From a virus, in IMG/VR virus record IMGVR_UViG_3300032296_003182, positions 1 to 26,701 of that record: 26,701 bases of DNA, one strand, 5' to 3'. A model generated the notes under the pieces. The model made no database searches and was not told the origin of the DNA. It worked only from the letters and a program-made list of their open reading frames with translations. Numbering within the stretch: the stretch's first letter is position 1; each line of letters opens with the position of its first letter. Both the position numbers and the translations under genes were made by a program. This document shows, piece by piece, positions 1 to 9,419 of the stretch.

Positions 1-1773
1 AGTACTGATTGATGCGGTATTATTTGTTACAGTGATTGTATCAAAAACATCTAGTGTAATAGAAGTTCCTGATAGTGAAGCAACATTTTTATATGGCAAC
101 TCAAACAATAATTTATTAAATCCAGGGTCAACGAAAGTTGTTGTTGAATTTTCCTGAACAACATTGGCTGAAAATGCTGCAGTTGAATAACTTGAACCTG
201 AAAGTAAAAATATTGATTTTGTGTTTGCAATCTCAGTTTGCGGTGCTGAAATATTATATAAGTGTAAATTATATTCACCAGTGGTTACATACTCAATATT
301 CCTAACATAAGCATAACCTATTCTAGTGTTAGCATCAACAGTACCACCTTTAACAGTAGAATGTAATTCTATTTTTGATCCGCTTTTTGGGTTAGGAACT
401 GTTCCATTAACGCTATTTACCGTAATATAATTACCATAATATGCAGTTGTTGTGTAGTTCGAAATTGAATCGGTATCTCTGGCTTTTTGGATTGTAAGAT
501 ATGTTGGAAATGTTGCATCAAATTCGTATCCAAATACATAAGCCTTGCCTGGAGAAATTTCAGCCACTACTGTATTTGCTGCATCTGAAAAATTAGATTC
601 TTGGAAAGAAACTTTATAAGGTTTTACAATAAAATTCCCTGCGTGGTCGTACATTTGTCTAGCAAGAGTATTTTCTAATTCGCCTAATTTCGGATCAGTA
701 TTATCTCTAATAACTATACCATTTCTGATTCTCAACAATTCAATAAATTTGGTTGTTGTTAAATCCGCAATACCCCAATCGCTTGAATTTAACCCTCCAT
801 GTGTGGTTAAATTTTTTGAAACTAATTGAAGATATATTTTATATCTGTCTGCTCCTGGAGCTGTATAATTATATGAACCTTGTGCTGGATCTAATAATGA
901 TGTATCATCAACAAAATCAACAATAGTTTCTATAACTTCAAAACCAATAACACAAGAAGGATATTGTGTTCTTAAATCTGGTATAATCGTTTGAGCCAAT
1001 GCCTTTACAAAATGGTTATTTGTAAAATAAACCCCATCAGCAATACCGACTTCCATAACAGTCCTAGAAGCATATTTTGTAATGGTTGCTGAGGAATTAA
1101 CGTAATCAGTTCTTAATTTTTGATCGACTGTAAATGTACCATCAGCTCCAATATCAACAACAATATATTTAAGTAAACCGAATGAGTCAAATGTTATAAC
1201 ATCACCCAATTCAATTGATGAACTATTTAATTGGAATGTATACGAATTTTTTTGACCATAAACATTAGAAATAGTTAGAACTGTGTCTGTTGATAATGTT
1301 GCAGAATAATCACTTACGATAGATGAATTTCCAGTGTATGCTAGAGCAGAACCTTTAGATACAAATAATTGTAAAGTTTCTCCTGATACAAAATTTACAC
1401 CAATATTTGTTATTGGTTTAATCGTCAAATAAAAATTAACAATATCAGCATCAGAAACTAAACCAACACATTTTGATGTGGAACCAACAATATATAATCC
1501 TGTAAAATTTTCAATGTCGGTTTCTAAAGATCCTAAATTTTGTAATTTTAAAGATTTAGCATTTGTATCAATAGAATATTGTCCACCAGTAACATTTGAA
1601 CCATCCGATAAAACAAATTTACCAAATTTACCAATTTGATCCTGTAAGATAGATTGTGCTTGCGTTAATTCTCTAGCCTGAACTGCTACTCCAGGTTTAA
1701 ATAAGATTTTATGAAAATTTTTATTCTCGTCAAAATCGTCATAGTATGGTTGTGTATTAAAATTTAAACTCAT
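1..1773 (-). CDS. DUF4815-type virion structural protein, 3' end cut by window edge
   Basis: The frame is open from the start at 1773 to the left edge (591 codons, no stop), so the C-terminus lies outside the window. The N-terminus MSLNFNTQPYYDDFDENKN, followed by a stretch rich in QARELTQ and QSILQDQIGKFG, matches the opening I recall for DUF4815 proteins, large virion structural proteins of marine T4-like phages that are usually 600-1100 residues long. The rest is beta-rich, with many Thr, Ser and Asn, as expected of a baseplate-attached fibre or peripheral structural protein. A good ribosome site (AAGGGAAT) precedes the start. It is the last gene seen in the gp48-to-gp8 operon and sits 13 bases after gp8, which supports a baseplate-proximal role. 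The family call is from recall; the exact place in the particle is inference. Confidence 0.75.
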   Translation of the reverse strand, partial: MSLNFNTQPYYDDFDENKNFHKILFKPGVAVQARELTQAQSILQDQIGKFGKFVLSDGSNVTGGQYSIDTNAKSLKLQNLGSLETDIENFTGLYIVGSTSKCVGLVSDADIVNFYLTIKPITNIGVNFVSGETLQLFVSKGSALAYTGNSSIVSDYSATLSTDTVLTISNVYGQKNSYTFQLNSSSIELGDVITFDSFGLLKYIVVDIGADGTFTVDQKLRTDYVNSSATITKYASRTVMEVGIADGVYFTNNHFVKALAQTIIPDLRTQYPSCVIGFEVIETIVDFVDDTSLLDPAQGSYNYTAPGADRYKIYLQLVSKNLTTHGGLNSSDWGIADLTTTKFIELLRIRNGIVIRDNTDPKLGELENTLARQMYDHAGNFIVKPYKVSFQESNFSDAANTVVAEISPGKAYVFGYEFDATFPTYLTIQKARDTDSISNYTTTAYYGNYITVNSVNGTVPNPKSGSKIELHSTVKGGTVDANTRIGYAYVRNIEYVTTGEYNLHLYNISAPQTEIANTKSIFLLSGSSYSTAAFSANVVQENSTTTFVDPGFNKLLFELPYKNVASLSGTSITLDVFDTITVTNNTASIST

Positions 1774-1786
1774 ATTCCCTTAAACC

Positions 1787-3187
1787 TTAGTAATTAAGTG
1801 TTAATCTAAACTGTTCTAATCCAGTTGATGTTCGTTGAACTTTAGTTCTATTTTCGATATAAATTATATTACCTGAGTATGGTACAATTTGTTCTATTAC
1901 TTCTTGTAATGCTTTTCTTAATGTATTTGACTCAGAACTATTTAAAATATCATTTAAAGTTATAGTACCTTGAGTATTTATAAGATATAAAATATTATTT
2001 GTTGAATCAAAATTTAATACTCTTCCTGAAAATGTTGCTTGTTCTAGAGATATCCCTTGATACACAAATTCATCTTGAGAATAACTTCCTACTCCAGGAG
2101 AAACTGTAATATCATGCGTTGCTTTATATATTGTTGAATTAGCAAATTGAGTTGATGTGCCAACTTTAATTTCCGGATTTGCTACTATACCAATTTGGCG
2201 ATAGTCGATATTATCTGGTAATGTCCCAGTTTCTGTTCCATTAAACTCAGCAGTAATCATTACAGTTGTACAACCAAATTCCTCTAATAAATCAAATCCA
2301 TGACCGCCAATAGGAGATGGTTCAGCAATTAACACTGCACCATTACCAGAATTGCCTGTAGTTGGTTCTATAGATGCAGTGGCAAATGTATAATTTGATC
2401 CAGTATTAGCCATTATAACTTTTGTTACTTTACCACCAGAAATAATTGCTTTTGCTGACGCATTTTCCCCATCACCATCAATTGTTATTGTTGTTGTTGT
2501 GCCACCACCAGCATCAGTAGAATAATTAAGACCACCGTTGTAAACATTTATAACTGAGATTTCTCCAGCACCGTATCTATTATTACCAATTCTACTTCTA
2601 TGTGTGCTTATAGGTAAGGGTATCCAATTTGCATCAAAAAATTTTAATTTTGCACCGGAATCAATTGTGAAAATGTATTTCCATTTATATCCGTCACCAG
2701 TTTCAATAATGTTTTGTATTGAATTTACAGAAAAATCAATTAACGGCTCAACAGTTGATGCGACCCCATTAGGATTAGTTGATGATGTATTATTACTTAA
2801 ACATTTAAAAATTTGATCATATGAATTTCTAACATAAAAATTGTTTAATAGTAACCCACCTTCTGTTATAGTATTTAAATTTGATGTAGATGAATATTGC
2901 GAATAAGTTGTTCCATTTTTCCAGTCAACTCTTTGTATAACTGCAGCAATATCATTGCTGTTTATTTTTTTCATTGCAATAATATTTTTATATACATTTT
3001 TCATATAAAAATCATTGTCAGGAGGAGTTGGTGGTGTATTCTCGTCATCCCAAGGTTCAATTTTTGCTATAAAACAATATAAATTTAAATATTCGTCTCC
3101 ACTATTTTTAAAAATTAAATTTGGAGCATAATACGTTTTTAACACTTCCTGAGAGAATCCAGAAAAGGGTATTAGACCTTTAATCAT
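1787..3187 (-). CDS. 8: gp8-like baseplate wedge subunit
   Basis: This 466-residue protein is the T4 gp8 homologue, a dimeric part of the baseplate wedge. Features shared with T4 gp8 include an early IEPWDDEN (T4: SEPWSSNEN), the AAVIQRVDW block (T4: DAVIPRRDW), the IETGDGYKWKYIF block (T4: IEPGDGYVWEYLF), a DYRQIGIVANP block (T4: FRQISIITNP) and a C-terminus with NIIYIENR ending in LTLNY. It is longer than T4 gp8 (334 residues). Much of the extra length is a Gly/Ala-rich beta module near residues 205-290 that resembles modules in the neighbouring gp7 and gp6. The gene starts 2 bases after the gp7 stop, so it is probably translated by coupling. Confidence is high because sequence and gene order agree. 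Confidence 0.9.
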   Translation of the reverse strand: MIKGLIPFSGFSQEVLKTYYAPNLIFKNSGDEYLNLYCFIAKIEPWDDENTPPTPPDNDFYMKNVYKNIIAMKKINSNDIAAVIQRVDWKNGTTYSQYSSTSNLNTITEGGLLLNNFYVRNSYDQIFKCLSNNTSSTNPNGVASTVEPLIDFSVNSIQNIIETGDGYKWKYIFTIDSGAKLKFFDANWIPLPISTHRSRIGNNRYGAGEISVINVYNGGLNYSTDAGGGTTTTITIDGDGENASAKAIISGGKVTKVIMANTGSNYTFATASIEPTTGNSGNGAVLIAEPSPIGGHGFDLLEEFGCTTVMITAEFNGTETGTLPDNIDYRQIGIVANPEIKVGTSTQFANSTIYKATHDITVSPGVGSYSQDEFVYQGISLEQATFSGRVLNFDSTNNILYLINTQGTITLNDILNSSESNTLRKALQEVIEQIVPYSGNIIYIENRTKVQRTSTGLEQFRLTLNY

Positions 3188-3189
3188 TT

Positions 3190-5913
3190 TTACACCGCTA
3201 TTGTATAAAGTAAAACATTACTTGTTATTAAATCTTTTATTACTGTCATAGAAACTAAATTAGAACTATTTCCAGTAGAATATAATGAATTTGAAAAATA
3301 AATTATATTATTAGAAATTTTAATAATTTTATTTGAGTTATTCCCAATTACAACAGTATCGTCGATTGAGATAAAAGTATTCACAGAATATTTATCTTCA
3401 GGATAATTTTCTTTAATAACATTAATTGTGTTTGAAGAAGTGTATCCGCTGTAAATAGCAGGGAAATTATATTGTATATTATCTTCTATTGTAAATATAT
3501 CATTTGCTGTATCAATAGATACAACTTTTGAATAAACATTCATATTATTTGTAGAAATAATATTTATTATGGTATTAACATCAAAATTTGTTGACCCAGA
3601 AGTACCCCATGAATCATTACCCCAATCATCATCACCCCATCCAGATTCATAAAAAATATCAAATGAATTTGAATAGTTTGTATTAGATGTGCGCAAAGAT
3701 ACTTCAATACCTGATGCATTATTTGAATACTGTATAGAAGAACTTGTATTAACAACAAAATTTGAATTTGATTTTAATATATTTCTTGTAACAATCCGTG
3801 TTCCGCTTGGGTGTAGTAAATTTGTTACTGCATCTTTATAAGAATCATAATCTTTTTCAGCAGAAATAACATATGTAGTTGAATTATAGACATCATTTTG
3901 TAATACAGAATGAGCAGACAATTGACCATCTGAATTAATATATCTACCTTCGTCAAAGATTATACCATCAAAGAATTTTGCAGTAGCTTTTGCGGAACCA
4001 TCACCGTAAATTTTTATACCATTTTCAAATAATGAATTTTTATATGATGATTCAAAATTTAAAACTGTAACATCTTGTTCAAGCGCTGTGCTGTACAATT
4101 TTAATGGTACAGCACTTGAAATCACGCCTTTGTAATTATAGACACGCACAGCATAAAAATCATCAGTAGGTACATCAGGATTTTTAACATCAACGTTTAT
4201 AATTGAATCAACATATCCCATAAAAGTCGGGGTTGTGTAATTTCCTTGATAAACAATAGTATTAGTAAAATCTAATCCAATCGTATTACTTACAACAATA
4301 TCTTGAATCCTTAACGAAACATTAGGGGTTGATATATAATCTTCTCCATTGTCTGATAATGTAATTTTTGTTATAGCACCAATTCTATCAGTTTCTAGAT
4401 CATATTCAACTCCAGAACCCATTATGCCAGGAATTATTAATGATGCATTAGCTCCTGTTGATGATGTTATATTAACAGTTGGCAAATTCGTTGTTTTATA
4501 ACCCATACCACCAAATGCATAAGGTTTATTGGGATCAATATAATACTCAACCCCAGTAATTCCACCATTACCATTAACTGATGTAATTTGTGCAAATGCA
4601 AAATCTCCATCACCTCCGGAAATAGTCAATGTATCATTTATTAAATACTGTTCGCCGGAATTAACTATTTTAATCGGAGCTAAAATCCCTAAATCAGCTA
4701 AATTTTGTCTTGTGTCATTAACGCGAAATAATGATTCTATATCTAATGTTGGTGGAGTTTCATATCCACCACCGCCATTATTTACTAAAATATCAACAAT
4801 AGGATACGTTATTAACGTTGTATAAGTTAATGCATTAGATAATGTTGTGTTTGCATTCGCTGAATTGATAAAATTTAAATTATTATTTCCAATAATTGTA
4901 GATAAATTGTTACCAATATAATCAGTTGCAATAAATGAAATAGTATTTGGTCTGGATTCATCTAATAATGAAATTGAACAATTAGCAACAGTATCAATTT
5001 TATTGTCGTAAATTACATCTACTTTTGAATTTGCACCTTTTTGGTACCCATATCCGCCATTAGTTACAGAAATTCTTTGTATTTGACCTGATGTAACTTC
5101 AGATATTGTTGCAACGGCTCCTATTGGGTTTTCAATAGAAAGATTTAATCCACCAGTAATAACTACAGGATAACCTACTTTGTAACGTTGACCTCTTTTT
5201 GTACTATTAATAGTAATATTTGAGAGAGAACCAACGATCTTTGATGATAATAATGTTGCTCCAGATGGTGGACCATCATTAATATCATAATCTACATATT
5301 TCCCATTTAAGAAATACACATCTTTATTTTTATTATCTAAAATTCTTATTGTTTCGCCTGAGTAATATATCCTTTCAATATTACTCAAATAAATTTGAAT
5401 AAATTTACCGTTAATTTTGCTAGTTTCGACAACTCCAATTGTTTTTGAGAGTTCCCCTAAAACTTTAAAGTTATTGATATTTAAAAAATTTTCATCTAAA
5501 GATTTAATTTTTATCGATTTTGGTACAATCCATTTTCCATCGCTTGCACGTAAAACATATTCTCTGGTAGTAAAGATGTCAATATCAACTGCATACAGTG
5601 CTCTAAATAAAAATTTAAATGAATCAGGGATACCTTTTGCTTTATATAATTCTTTAGCAATTTTTATTAATTTTATTTTATCTGCTGCAATATCATCAGG
5701 AAAATAGGGTAAAAAATCTTCTTTAAAATAATCAACAAAGTCGGCAAAACCATAATCAATATCTATTTTATCCCCGAATCCCATGATATCATAAGTTTCA
5801 TCAAACCACTCATAATATGCCGTGAAAAAATCTATAAATCTTGAGTATGATGGGTCATCTTTAATAAAAGATGGTATTTTTGACTCTAATATTGTTGAGT
5901 AACGATTTGACAT
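3190..5913 (-). CDS. 7: gp7-like baseplate wedge initiator
   Basis: This 907-residue protein sits between gp6 and gp8, the place of T4 gp7. Its first 130 residues (YSRFIDFFTAYYEWFDETYD, then KELYKAKGIPDSFKFLFRAL and VDIDIFTTRE) match the conserved core of T4 gp7 (YIQYLSDGYGTQYNN, YSTKGIEASYKFLFKVLYNEEVEIE). In T4 that core lies about two-thirds along the chain; here it is N-terminal, so the large N-terminal part of T4 gp7 is absent. The remaining chain is beta-rich and carries several Gly-rich modules of the NGGxGYxxPPT type, plus a Trp repeat (WGDDDWGNDSWGT) near residue 770. Its start immediately follows the gp6 stop (TAA-ATG) with no clear ribosome site, which suggests translational coupling. 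The role as a wedge scaffold joining gp6, gp8, gp10 and gp53 is family knowledge. Confidence 0.82.
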   Translation of the reverse strand: MSNRYSTILESKIPSFIKDDPSYSRFIDFFTAYYEWFDETYDIMGFGDKIDIDYGFADFVDYFKEDFLPYFPDDIAADKIKLIKIAKELYKAKGIPDSFKFLFRALYAVDIDIFTTREYVLRASDGKWIVPKSIKIKSLDENFLNINNFKVLGELSKTIGVVETSKINGKFIQIYLSNIERIYYSGETIRILDNKNKDVYFLNGKYVDYDINDGPPSGATLLSSKIVGSLSNITINSTKRGQRYKVGYPVVITGGLNLSIENPIGAVATISEVTSGQIQRISVTNGGYGYQKGANSKVDVIYDNKIDTVANCSISLLDESRPNTISFIATDYIGNNLSTIIGNNNLNFINSANANTTLSNALTYTTLITYPIVDILVNNGGGGYETPPTLDIESLFRVNDTRQNLADLGILAPIKIVNSGEQYLINDTLTISGGDGDFAFAQITSVNGNGGITGVEYYIDPNKPYAFGGMGYKTTNLPTVNITSSTGANASLIIPGIMGSGVEYDLETDRIGAITKITLSDNGEDYISTPNVSLRIQDIVVSNTIGLDFTNTIVYQGNYTTPTFMGYVDSIINVDVKNPDVPTDDFYAVRVYNYKGVISSAVPLKLYSTALEQDVTVLNFESSYKNSLFENGIKIYGDGSAKATAKFFDGIIFDEGRYINSDGQLSAHSVLQNDVYNSTTYVISAEKDYDSYKDAVTNLLHPSGTRIVTRNILKSNSNFVVNTSSSIQYSNNASGIEVSLRTSNTNYSNSFDIFYESGWGDDDWGNDSWGTSGSTNFDVNTIINIISTNNMNVYSKVVSIDTANDIFTIEDNIQYNFPAIYSGYTSSNTINVIKENYPEDKYSVNTFISIDDTVVIGNNSNKIIKISNNIIYFSNSLYSTGNSSNLVSMTVIKDLITSNVLLYTIAV

Positions 5914-7968
5914 TTATGCTTTTGATTGTACATTTAATGTAATTGCAGAATCATCCATAATATCCAGCGTTATTATTTTATCTTTAGTTGAATAAAATAT
6001 TGTAGATTCTGGAACTACAGTGATTGCCATATATCCTAATAGATTATTTATCTGATATGGATTAAAGTTATTAAGTTTTACTACTCCAGCTGAATAGTTA
6101 ATTTCTCCAATATTTTGTTGTAATATAACTTTGATATTGTTATTGTAATAAAAACTTCTTAAAGAAACAACGTTGCCGCTAAAAACAGGAACAATTTCTG
6201 CTCCAGAACCGCCACCACCGGAAACAACAACAACAGCTTGTGTATAATTTTTTCCTTGATTTATAATTGAAATATTTGATATAGAACCATTGGTCAATTC
6301 AGCAATTGCAGTTGCACCAGTTCCATCTCCATAAATTGTTATGGTTGGGACTGAACTATAACCAGCTCCTCCATTAATAATCGATAAGGATTCAATTATA
6401 TTGTATACTGTTGGAGATTCTTCTATTTGTACGTTTTTAATTATAGTATTTCCACCTACACTAACATAATCAAAATATTCACTAGATAATGAACCTTTTT
6501 TGATAGGGGTGCCAAATTCTAATGTAAAAGAATTAGATGTATTGAATATAGGTAAAACTCTTTTTTGTAATGAAACTGTTGATTCTGATGTTATAATTGA
6601 TTTATCTACATTTTTAATAGTTGTAATTAAATCAGGTAGAATAAAAGAAGAATCAAATGTATTTAAAGTTTGTTCACAAAAATTTAAAATAGAAAGTTTT
6701 AATAAATTTTTTAGAGCAACAGGGTCGAAAATTGATTTATTTTTATAATATAAAATATTAGATGATATTTTAATAAAAGTATAATCTATATCAACGATTT
6801 CAGGAAAAACGGTAATTACACCAAATGGTTTAATGTACTCATTAATTAATCTATATTTTTGAGATGCGGTTATACTATAGCCACCAACAGGTTTTATACA
6901 AATAAACATTTTACCATATTGAGGTGGATTCATCTCTTCCCCACCCCAAACATTTACAGCTTGGATAGGTAAAATTGGATTATCTCGTTTTAGCAATTCT
7001 AAATAATCTGATTTAGTTACAGCTCTATTTTGTGCAGCATATGCTTTTGGGGCAGCGTATTTTATTGATGAAATTGATTCTTTTTCATTACCACCTGTTG
7101 CAGCTTGACAACCATCGCTGGTCGCGTCAACGATAGTTCCAGTATATGTACCGATTTTATCCATCAAAGTAAATTTATAAGCGCCATTAGGTGCGCTACC
7201 TTTTGTAGTTAGATATTCAACTGTGATAACATTACCCGTAGTTAATGTTTTTCCAAGAATACCATCACCGAAATAAATTTGATATTTTCCATCTAATGAT
7301 TCTTGTAAAAAGTAAACTTGTGTGGTGTTATCTAACAATAAATGAGATGTAGATAATTCAAATTTATTAAATGTTGTTGATTGACTACTATCATACACTA
7401 AAACAGATAAAGTTGTTGTATCAACGTCAGAATCAGGTAATGTAAATGTTAATGAAGGGTTTTGTATGGTATTTACCTGATAGGTGTATCTTACAGGTTG
7501 GCCTTGATATATTTTTACGCCATTAAATTGAGCAGAATTATTAACAGTTGTAACAGTTACTTCTTCTAATGTAACAAATGGATAATTAACGTTGTCAATA
7601 GCATGAGAGTAAAATTTAGTATATTTTGGGATTGTAAAATTCGGAGAAGTGGTCCCATTAAATTTTACATTAATAACAGCAGTAGCTGCTCTGGAAGAAG
7701 AAGGGGTATAATTTAATAATTTTGCATGAGAAATTACAGAACCTCGTTTTACAGAAGTATCTAAAAACATTTCATTGGCAACCATATTTAAATAATAAGC
7801 ATTATAATGTGTATTATACGCTAAAATATCTAATACTTGAGAAATAACAGACCCTTCAAAATCATAATCGTTGAATTTGTCTTGACCTTTTAAATATTGT
7901 TTAAAATTATATTTGATAGAATCAAAATCTAATTCTGCTATATTTATTGATGAATTGGCTGTAGCCAT
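5914..7968 (-). CDS. 6: gp6-like baseplate wedge subunit
   Basis: This 684-residue protein has the typical gp6 (baseplate J-like) opening: LDFDSIKYNFKQYLKGQ, FNDYDFEGSVISQVLDIL and AYNTHYNAYYLNMVANEMFL. These are strongly conserved in T4-like gp6, which forms the wedge ring around the hub. T4 gp6 has 660 residues. Near residues 530-600 there is an extra Gly-rich module (INGGAGYSSVPTITIYGDG and so on) of the same design as modules in gp7 and gp8. A strong ribosome site (AGGGGAAAAT) precedes the ATG, and 28 bases separate it from gp25. In that gap the minus strand reads GATAAATAA, one base from the late-promoter core; I do not call it a promoter. Confidence 0.92.
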   Translation of the reverse strand: MATANSSINIAELDFDSIKYNFKQYLKGQDKFNDYDFEGSVISQVLDILAYNTHYNAYYLNMVANEMFLDTSVKRGSVISHAKLLNYTPSSSRAATAVINVKFNGTTSPNFTIPKYTKFYSHAIDNVNYPFVTLEEVTVTTVNNSAQFNGVKIYQGQPVRYTYQVNTIQNPSLTFTLPDSDVDTTTLSVLVYDSSQSTTFNKFELSTSHLLLDNTTQVYFLQESLDGKYQIYFGDGILGKTLTTGNVITVEYLTTKGSAPNGAYKFTLMDKIGTYTGTIVDATSDGCQAATGGNEKESISSIKYAAPKAYAAQNRAVTKSDYLELLKRDNPILPIQAVNVWGGEEMNPPQYGKMFICIKPVGGYSITASQKYRLINEYIKPFGVITVFPEIVDIDYTFIKISSNILYYKNKSIFDPVALKNLLKLSILNFCEQTLNTFDSSFILPDLITTIKNVDKSIITSESTVSLQKRVLPIFNTSNSFTLEFGTPIKKGSLSSEYFDYVSVGGNTIIKNVQIEESPTVYNIIESLSIINGGAGYSSVPTITIYGDGTGATAIAELTNGSISNISIINQGKNYTQAVVVVSGGGGSGAEIVPVFSGNVVSLRSFYYNNNIKVILQQNIGEINYSAGVVKLNNFNPYQINNLLGYMAITVVPESTIFYSTKDKIITLDIMDDSAITLNVQSKA

Positions 7969-7996
7969 ATTTTCCCCTAAATCCTTTTCTTATTAT

Positions 7997-8395
7997 TTAT
8001 CTTAATCTAGATAAAATAAAATCTGCTGTAAATGGTGTTACTAAATTTTCAATAAAAAATGTTATAGTTACTTGATATGAATTATACTCCGGTAATCCTA
8101 TTACATTAACTTTTTCCAAAGAAACCCGTTTTTCGAAATTTTTAATAACAAATTCTACTTCTTTTGTTAATGCTGACGCAGTCATTGGAGATAATGGTTC
8201 AAATAATAATCTTCTAATATTTGAACCGTAATCTGGGTTAAATGGTTTTTCGTTGTGGTTTGTTAACAATAGATTTTTTAATGCCCTAACAACAGCAAAT
8301 TCCCCCTTTGTCACCATTAAATCTTTTTTTGCTGGATGAGGGTTAAATGTTAAATCTAAATCTGAATAACCGCTGTAATTTCTTATTGTGCTCAT
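7997..8395 (-). CDS. 25: gp25-like baseplate wedge protein
   Basis: This 132-residue protein equals T4 gp25 in length and carries the gp25/GpW family pattern: SDLDLTFNPHPAKKDL, VVRALKNLLLTNHNEKPFNP and YGSNIRRLLFEPL. gp25 is the wedge protein that links the baseplate to the first sheath ring and is among the best conserved proteins of contractile injection systems. Old annotation as a lysozyme is not supported by its structure. The gene starts directly after the gp5 stop with almost no ribosome site, so coupling to gp5 is likely. Confidence 0.93.
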   Translation of the reverse strand: MSTIRNYSGYSDLDLTFNPHPAKKDLMVTKGEFAVVRALKNLLLTNHNEKPFNPDYGSNIRRLLFEPLSPMTASALTKEVEFVIKNFEKRVSLEKVNVIGLPEYNSYQVTITFFIENLVTPFTADFILSRLR

Positions 8396-8396
8396 A

Positions 8397-9419
8397 TTAG
8401 TTTAAGTTTATAGTTGAACCTTTGATTGTAGTAGCTCCGGAACTTGTTTGCGCGAGAGTTGTTGCTACCGTTGTTGTCATAGATTTATCTACAGTAAGTT
8501 TATAATCTCCTTTAATATGAGCAGAATAATTACCATCAACAGTTAGCGTACAATCACTTTTCACATAAATTTTTGCATCACCTTGAACTGTGATATTACA
8601 TTTACCCATAACATAAACATTATCATCTTGCATCACAATAGTATATTTATCTTTAACAACTTTATCTACTTTAGTTCCAGTTGGATGAACTTCAAAGAAC
8701 GTTCCTGATCTATGGTACAAATGAGTTCTTTCTGCTCCAGGAGTATCATCTAACTCAAAGTAATGACCTGATTCAGTACTTGTTACTTGATTATATGGGT
8801 ATTTTGCATTATATGGGGTTGCTGGTTCAACCCAATTTGATCCTGTTCCATCAGGAACAGTAACAACAGAATCAAGTTTTGATTTAATTATTGTTTCTGA
8901 TATACCTTCGTTTCTAGATAAACGGCTTGTTGTTGGTTCATTTAATCTACTAGGGAAATTATTTGCTCTTGGAGCTTCTTCAATTGTAACACCAGTTCCA
9001 TTTGTGTTGTAGATTAATTTTTGAACTTTTCTGGGTGCATTTTTTAATTGAGCTTCAGTTCTAGGATCATTAAATCCAGTTTCTATATCAGCGGCATCTT
9101 CAGGGATACCGTGAAACGACCCCATTATAATCGGAAATTGTGCTCCATCACCGTCCATAAAGAACCCCATCACCATATCACCTTCTCTTAGGGTTGATGG
9201 AGTTGAGAATGAATTATTGACGGGGAATAGTGGTTGCGCCCATGGTAATGATTCAGTAGATACATTTGTTTTTTTAGAATCATGTAAGCCTTTAATTCTT
9301 ACTTGGCATCTACCAACATTTAAGGGATCCATTCTGTTTTCAATAGTACCCATCCACCAAACAAACCCATCATGACCTAAAAAATTAGATCTTCTAGAAT
9401 TATTAAATTCTGTTGTCAT
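8397..9419 (-). CDS. 5: gp5-like central spike / hub protein, without lysozyme domain
   Basis: The chosen start is the ATG at 9419, because it overlaps the upstream stop as ATGA and has a clear ribosome site (GGAAAGG) six bases before it. The longer frame to 9434 would place the start before this site. The product has about 340 residues. Its N-terminal OB-fold (GFVWWMGTIENRMDP, NVGRCQVRIKGLHD, ESLPWAQPLFP, REGDMVMGFFMDGD, PIIMGSFHG) is the gp5/VgrG hub signature. The C-terminus has short repeats (ITVQGDAKIYVKSD, LTVDGNYSAHIKGDYKL) like the T4 gp5 beta-helix needle. T4 gp5 has 575 residues with a lysozyme domain between these parts; here that domain is missing. The protein should form the trimeric puncturing spike on the gp27-like hub encoded just upstream. 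Confidence 0.88.
   Translation of the reverse strand: MTTEFNNSRRSNFLGHDGFVWWMGTIENRMDPLNVGRCQVRIKGLHDSKKTNVSTESLPWAQPLFPVNNSFSTPSTLREGDMVMGFFMDGDGAQFPIIMGSFHGIPEDAADIETGFNDPRTEAQLKNAPRKVQKLIYNTNGTGVTIEEAPRANNFPSRLNEPTTSRLSRNEGISETIIKSKLDSVVTVPDGTGSNWVEPATPYNAKYPYNQVTSTESGHYFELDDTPGAERTHLYHRSGTFFEVHPTGTKVDKVVKDKYTIVMQDDNVYVMGKCNITVQGDAKIYVKSDCTLTVDGNYSAHIKGDYKLTVDKSMTTTVATTLAQTSSGATTIKGSTINLN

Noticed and set aside
5417-5707. 96-codon plus-strand frame in gp7.
   Set aside because: It lies opposite the conserved gp7 core and has no promoter or ribosome site.
7990-8010. GATAAATAA on the minus strand between gp25 and gp6 as a late promoter.
   Set aside because: It differs from TATAAATA at the first base, and such matches are frequent in AT-rich DNA. 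The operon does not need an internal promoter here.
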